Assembly: GCF_014207845.1 (NCBI RefSeq)
Contig: NZ_JACHLC010000005.1
Coordinates: 62,001 to 126,000 of the forward strand
Length of the DNA: 64,000 bases
From: Chryseobacterium shigense
GTDB lineage: Bacteria > Bacteroidota > Bacteroidia > Flavobacteriales > Weeksellaceae
Reading direction: 5' to 3'
In this document: positions 60,756 through 64,000 of the stretch, in pieces
Layout: each line of letters starts with the position of its first letter
How positions within the stretch are numbered: position 1 is the stretch's first letter
Notes under the pieces: model-generated
What the model saw: only the letters and a program-made list of their open reading frames with translations
Told to the model about the DNA's origin: nothing
Databases searched by the model: none
Made by a program: the position numbers and the translations under genes

Positions 60756-60785
60756 AAGCTCCGGCCCAAATTTGGGCCGGAGCTT
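60756..60785. terminator. Perfect 30-bp GC-rich palindrome
   Basis: The segment AAGCTCCGGCCCAAA (60756-60770) is exactly reverse-complemented in 60771-60785. It is far more GC-rich than its surroundings. On the minus strand it is followed by ATTTTTT, and on the plus strand by a weak T-tract, so a terminator is possible but does not fully fit the two plus-strand genes around it. Confidence 0.5.
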
Positions 60786-60852
60786 CCATTTATAAGCAGT
60801 TAACTAAAAAACAGATTGCTAAATATATCCGCTTAAAAAACTATTTTTGAGC

Positions 60853-61566
60853 ATGAATAACAGAAACCGCGGAAAAAATACAGGTGATGATATCTTATTC
60901 GGTTCAGACAAACAGATGGAGAAGCTGAAAATGGCAGCTCAGGATATGCTGTATTTATTAAGCCGGGATTATTCTGAAAAAGCATCTTCAGAATTGGTAG
61001 GCAACCGTTATAAACTGAAAACCCGTCAGATTCAGGCACTACGGGGCGCTTCGGCATCTGAAAAGCAAATAGGGAACAGAAAATCCAACCGGCTGGAAAT
61101 ATCAGATCTGAAAGGCCGGGTCCTTTATCTGGATGGGTTCAATGTATTGATCGTTATGGAAAGTCTGCTTTCCGGGGCTTATATATTTGAAGGGCTGGAT
61201 GGATGTTTTCGTGACCTTTCCGGTGTTCACGGAACTTATAAACGGGTAAACCAGACTTTAAGAGCCGTAGAATTGGTGGCTTCATTTTTCCATAAAGCAG
61301 GAATCCGGAAATTGGTCTGGATCTTTGATAAGCCCGTTTCCAATAGCGGGAGAATCAAACAAATTATCCTTGATTTCGCTGTGGAAAATAACCTGAACTG
61401 GGAAGCCGGGCTGGAGTACAATCCGGATAAATTTCTGGCGGAAAATTCAGAAATAGCAGTGTCTTCAGATGCATGGATCTTAGATAACTGTAAAAACTGG
61501 TTCAATCTCATCCAATATTTGATTACAGAAGAAAAACTGGATGTTAATCTGGTAAGAATGTTTTAA
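60853..61566 (+). CDS. DUF434-domain protein with PIN/NYN-like core
   Basis: The 237-residue protein carries the DUF434 N-terminal segment (MAAQDMLYLLSRDYSEKASSELVGNRYKL) followed by a DUF5616-like domain with a PIN/NYN-type opening, RVLYLDGFNVLIV. The D-G-x-N pattern and the later IFDKPVSNSGRI acidic segment recall RNase folds of the NYN group, so an RNA-related role is possible (inference). I start at ATG 60853; a TTG two codons earlier is the alternative. The next gene begins 3 bases after its stop. Confidence 0.7.
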   Translation: MNNRNRGKNTGDDILFGSDKQMEKLKMAAQDMLYLLSRDYSEKASSELVGNRYKLKTRQIQALRGASASEKQIGNRKSNRLEISDLKGRVLYLDGFNVLIVMESLLSGAYIFEGLDGCFRDLSGVHGTYKRVNQTLRAVELVASFFHKAGIRKLVWIFDKPVSNSGRIKQIILDFAVENNLNWEAGLEYNPDKFLAENSEIAVSSDAWILDNCKNWFNLIQYLITEEKLDVNLVRMF

Positions 61567-61568
61567 AA

Positions 61569-62219
61569 ATGAATGTATTTACTCCTTATATTCCATTAAT
61601 TTCTGATGCCTGGAAAGAAAAATACCATGCTGTTCTTGCTGAAGAGCATTTGCAGTCTATGGAAAATAATATTTTTAAGTTTCAGGAAAATACATTGGAT
61701 TGGAAACTTCCGTATTTTAATGAAGAAATTAAAACAGACAGGAAAGAAAGTTTTAATCTGTTCATCCGGGTATTTCACAACAATGATCCGGATGAGGTGA
61801 AAGCTTCTAAGCTTGAAGAAATCCCTTTTGAACATTGGCTGATCATTCTGGGACAAAGACTTACTTCCGCCAGCATACGCGATGAAAATGCAGTTCCGCC
61901 TGTAAAAGAAACGCTAATTGAAGCCTGTACAAAACCTTTCAACAGTGAAATTACCATTGCACAAAGAGCCTGGGAAAAACATATTGGAAGAATGGATGAC
62001 CGGTTTTGGGGTGAGATCAAAGGAAACAATCAGCAAAAACAGGAAAAAGTAATGGAAAAGATCAATTATATTCTGGATCACAGAACATGGTGGAATGTTT
62101 TTTATCATTATAAACATGAGCTTGTTTTTGAGGTCAGGGAAAAGGAAGGACACGGAATCCGGTGGAGTCATGGCGGCAAGCAGCTGATTGGTTTTCTGGA
62201 AAAATTTATCAACGGATAA
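61569..62219 (+). CDS. Protein of unknown function downstream of DUF434 gene
   Basis: The 216-residue protein is soluble and helical, rich in tryptophan and aromatic residues (EHWLIILGQRLTSASIRDEN and EKINYILDHRTWWNVFYHYK). No signal peptide or membrane helix. I do not recognise the family. The short gap to the DUF434 gene (3 bases) suggests joint transcription; whether the two products interact is unknown. Confidence 0.7.
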   Translation: MNVFTPYIPLISDAWKEKYHAVLAEEHLQSMENNIFKFQENTLDWKLPYFNEEIKTDRKESFNLFIRVFHNNDPDEVKASKLEEIPFEHWLIILGQRLTSASIRDENAVPPVKETLIEACTKPFNSEITIAQRAWEKHIGRMDDRFWGEIKGNNQQKQEKVMEKINYILDHRTWWNVFYHYKHELVFEVREKEGHGIRWSHGGKQLIGFLEKFING

Positions 62220-62305
62220 AATATAAATTTCACTGCGTAAAAAGATTGCGCATTGAGTTGATAATTTTGCAGGTATAAACTGAGGTCTACCACTAAAAAA
62301 TAAAT

Positions 62306-62734
62306 ATGATGCTGAAGAAAATATTTGACTTTTTTAGAAACAGCAGTCCTGCTGTAGAAATAAGCGTTTTCCCTGTAACAGAAGAAAAAAAACTTTCTTT
62401 TACAGAAAACCCGGACATTCCTGAACTGCCTGAAAATATTTCTTACAGAAGTACGGAGACAAAAATAAAGAAAAGGATTGATGACCTTCAGCAGTATACC
62501 GAAGACTATAAAGAATACTGCCTGGAAAAAACAGGCAACCAACATATATTGAAAGCAAAAGGATATAAAGTTATTGATAAAGATACCGCTGCGGAAACCA
62601 TTAAAATCTCCGGAGATGCCTTTATTTTTCATAACGAGCATAAAATACTGCGTATTGAAAGTGAGTATTTTGTAAAATATATCCAGCAGGAATACAATCC
62701 CATAACAAAACTGATAGAAAATGCATACGACTGA
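62306..62734 (+). CDS. Hypothetical 142-residue protein
   Basis: This short, charged protein begins MMLKKIFDFFRNSSPAVEIS and contains likely coiled-coil helix (TKIKKRIDDLQQYTEDYKEY). It has no known motif. Its stop lies inside the start of the next gene (14-base overlap), which supports a real pair in one transcript. Confidence 0.6.
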   Translation: MMLKKIFDFFRNSSPAVEISVFPVTEEKKLSFTENPDIPELPENISYRSTETKIKKRIDDLQQYTEDYKEYCLEKTGNQHILKAKGYKVIDKDTAAETIKISGDAFIFHNEHKILRIESEYFVKYIQQEYNPITKLIENAYD

Positions 62735-64000
62735 TCCTGTAAACAGATACAAAGTATTTTCCGCAGAAGACCTGCCGGAAATAATTTCTGACGAGCATTT
62801 GACAGTAGAGATTTATGGCAGAAATATCACATGGGAAATCCTGGAACTGAACGGAAATCTGCTGATTCGCGGAGAAGGCTGTCATTTCCCGAATCTTGTA
62901 AAGGTCAGCGGCTCTTTATCTGTAGATGCCGGAAATTGCTCCCTTCCGAGCCTCAGAACGGTAGAAGAAAATTTTACCCTTCACTGCCCGGCAGAATTAG
63001 ACAAACTGAGAACCGTAAAAGGACATTTTAAGTGTATTGTTGATTATAATTTCAAACACCTGGAAACCATCGGAGGAAGCATTTCCCTTAAAAAAGCCAA
63101 TGTTATAGCAAGAGGTAAGAAACTGACCCTGATAAAAAATGTGATATCGGTAAGATTCCAGTATGAGGTTGAATTTCTTCCTGAAACCGGCATTTTTAAT
63201 GTAGATATTTTCGGGGATAATATTATGATCCCTCATCATATAATTTATGGGAAGATCAATGTTTATGGTAAAAATGTATCTTTTCCTCACCTTGAATCTC
63301 TTCAGGGGATGATCAATATGGAGTGCCGCGACAAAAACGGGCACTATTTTACCCACGATTTTCCGAATCTGAAAAAAATTAAGGGACATCTGAGGTTTGA
63401 AAGGACAAAGGCTTCTTTTCCTGTACTACAGGAAATAACTGGAAATATTACTCTTGGAAAAGGCTGTTATGCAGATTTCCCGCTGCTGGAAACCTCCGGA
63501 AGCATTTCTGTTAACTATGATTCTGGAGTAAGATTCCCTGTGTTGAAGAATGTTGAAGGAAATATTGTAAACCAGGGTGAAACCTGTAATTTCATTTCCC
63601 TTGAAAAGGTAAAAGGAACTTATCGGACCTATAATACAATTGCTCCAAGGCTTCAGGAAGTTGGGAATCTCCTTATGCATACCTCCATTGAATTTGAGCA
63701 TCTTAAAAGAATCAATGGAAAGCTGGAAAATGCTTTTAAGGTCAATTTTAAATCTCTGGAATATGTAAATTACCTCGGGGACGAAAAACTTCGCGGATCC
63801 CGTTTCCCTTCATTAAAAGAAATCAATTTTTATCTGTATAATGAAGAGGATCATTTTGAACATCTGGCAAAAAATGTTTATTTTAGAGTCAATGGCAGGA
63901 TGTATCTTTCAAAAGATAAGCTGATTATTTCCAGAGTACCTTTCAAATATGTGGTTCATCAGCAGAATTACAGCATCAGGAAACTGGTGTCCATACTTAA
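62721..64000 (+). CDS. Leucine-rich-repeat-like protein, partial (3' end off window)
   Basis: The frame from ATG 62721 stays open for 426 codons to the end of the window, so the C-terminus is missing. From about residue 40 it consists of 20-24-residue units with a recurring F-P-x-L-x-x-V-x-G-x-L/I-x-V pattern, for example FPNLVKVSGSLSV, LPSLRTVEENFTL, FKHLETIGGSISL, FPVLQEITGNITL and FPLLETSGSISV. This is like the beta-strand-per-turn leucine-rich repeats of bacterial receptor-L-type proteins. No signal peptide is visible. It overlaps the preceding gene by 14 bases. Role unknown; a scaffolding or toxin/immunity part is possible. Confidence 0.7.
   Translation, partial: MHTTDPVNRYKVFSAEDLPEIISDEHLTVEIYGRNITWEILELNGNLLIRGEGCHFPNLVKVSGSLSVDAGNCSLPSLRTVEENFTLHCPAELDKLRTVKGHFKCIVDYNFKHLETIGGSISLKKANVIARGKKLTLIKNVISVRFQYEVEFLPETGIFNVDIFGDNIMIPHHIIYGKINVYGKNVSFPHLESLQGMINMECRDKNGHYFTHDFPNLKKIKGHLRFERTKASFPVLQEITGNITLGKGCYADFPLLETSGSISVNYDSGVRFPVLKNVEGNIVNQGETCNFISLEKVKGTYRTYNTIAPRLQEVGNLLMHTSIEFEHLKRINGKLENAFKVNFKSLEYVNYLGDEKLRGSRFPSLKEINFYLYNEEDHFEHLAKNVYFRVNGRMYLSKDKLIISRVPFKYVVHQQNYSIRKLVSIL

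Overview
The window is a chromosomal segment of a member of the Bacteroidota, most likely a Chryseobacterium-like flavobacterium (family Weeksellaceae). The evidence is a type IX secretion C-terminal sorting domain on a secreted nuclease, a short NuoG without the molybdopterin domain, SprT-free but FtsX/RbfA/Mce/DUF349 housekeeping neighbourhoods, promoter boxes of the TAnnTTTG type, few Shine-Dalgarno sequences, and low GC. The genus call is inference from gene content, not from a marker-gene comparison.

Layout. (1) 1-5.3 kb: a truncated metallophosphoesterase, an HD-domain protein fused to a Pycsar-effector-like membrane domain, a bestrophin-like channel and a GAF protein, followed by a MITE-like repeat. 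(2) 5.7-21.6 kb, minus strand: a complete 14-subunit complex I operon, nuoA to nuoN. Between nuoF and nuoG it carries an outer-membrane beta-barrel gene and an AT-rich ATPase plus TOPRIM-like pair that looks like an OLD/PARIS-type defence module. Several gaps hold TTTTAGA-type repeats. (3) 21.7-33.7 kb: housekeeping genes (GNAT protein, YugP-like protease, YigZ, ribD, DUF349, aroE, secreted endonuclease I, LolE-like permease, rbfA, mce) and a small double-glycine leader peptide. (4) 33.7-47.6 kb: a roughly 13.8 kb integrated element at the 3' end of a tRNA(CAT) gene. It is bounded by a 16-bp direct repeat and carries a tyrosine recombinase, a replication-initiator-like gene, a single-chain DUF262/DUF1524 (GmrSD-like) protein and a tight four-gene operon: dual-GHKL ATPase, receiver protein, HNH nuclease and N6-adenine methyltransferase. 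(5) 47.6-53.3 kb: a scarred zone with gene fragments, a frameshifted TPR-HTH sensor, two HTH genes, a 5' tRNA remnant and three tandem C1q-like surface proteins. (6) 54-64 kb: a serine beta-lactamase-like enzyme, an XRE membrane protein, map, a TonB-dependent receptor, a metallo-beta-lactamase-fold hydrolase, a DUF434 gene, two unknown genes and a leucine-rich-repeat-like gene that runs off the window.

How it fits together. Complex I provides respiratory energy conversion, and its operon has tolerated a two-gene insertion that keeps the reading direction of the operon. The tRNA element looks like a mobile defence island: the recombinase and terminal repeats provide mobility, while the DUF262 protein and the methyltransferase/HNH/GHKL/receiver operon are probably anti-phage cargo. 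The last operon combines two-component-like phosphotransfer parts with restriction-modification parts. It is the best candidate in the window for a poorly described system.
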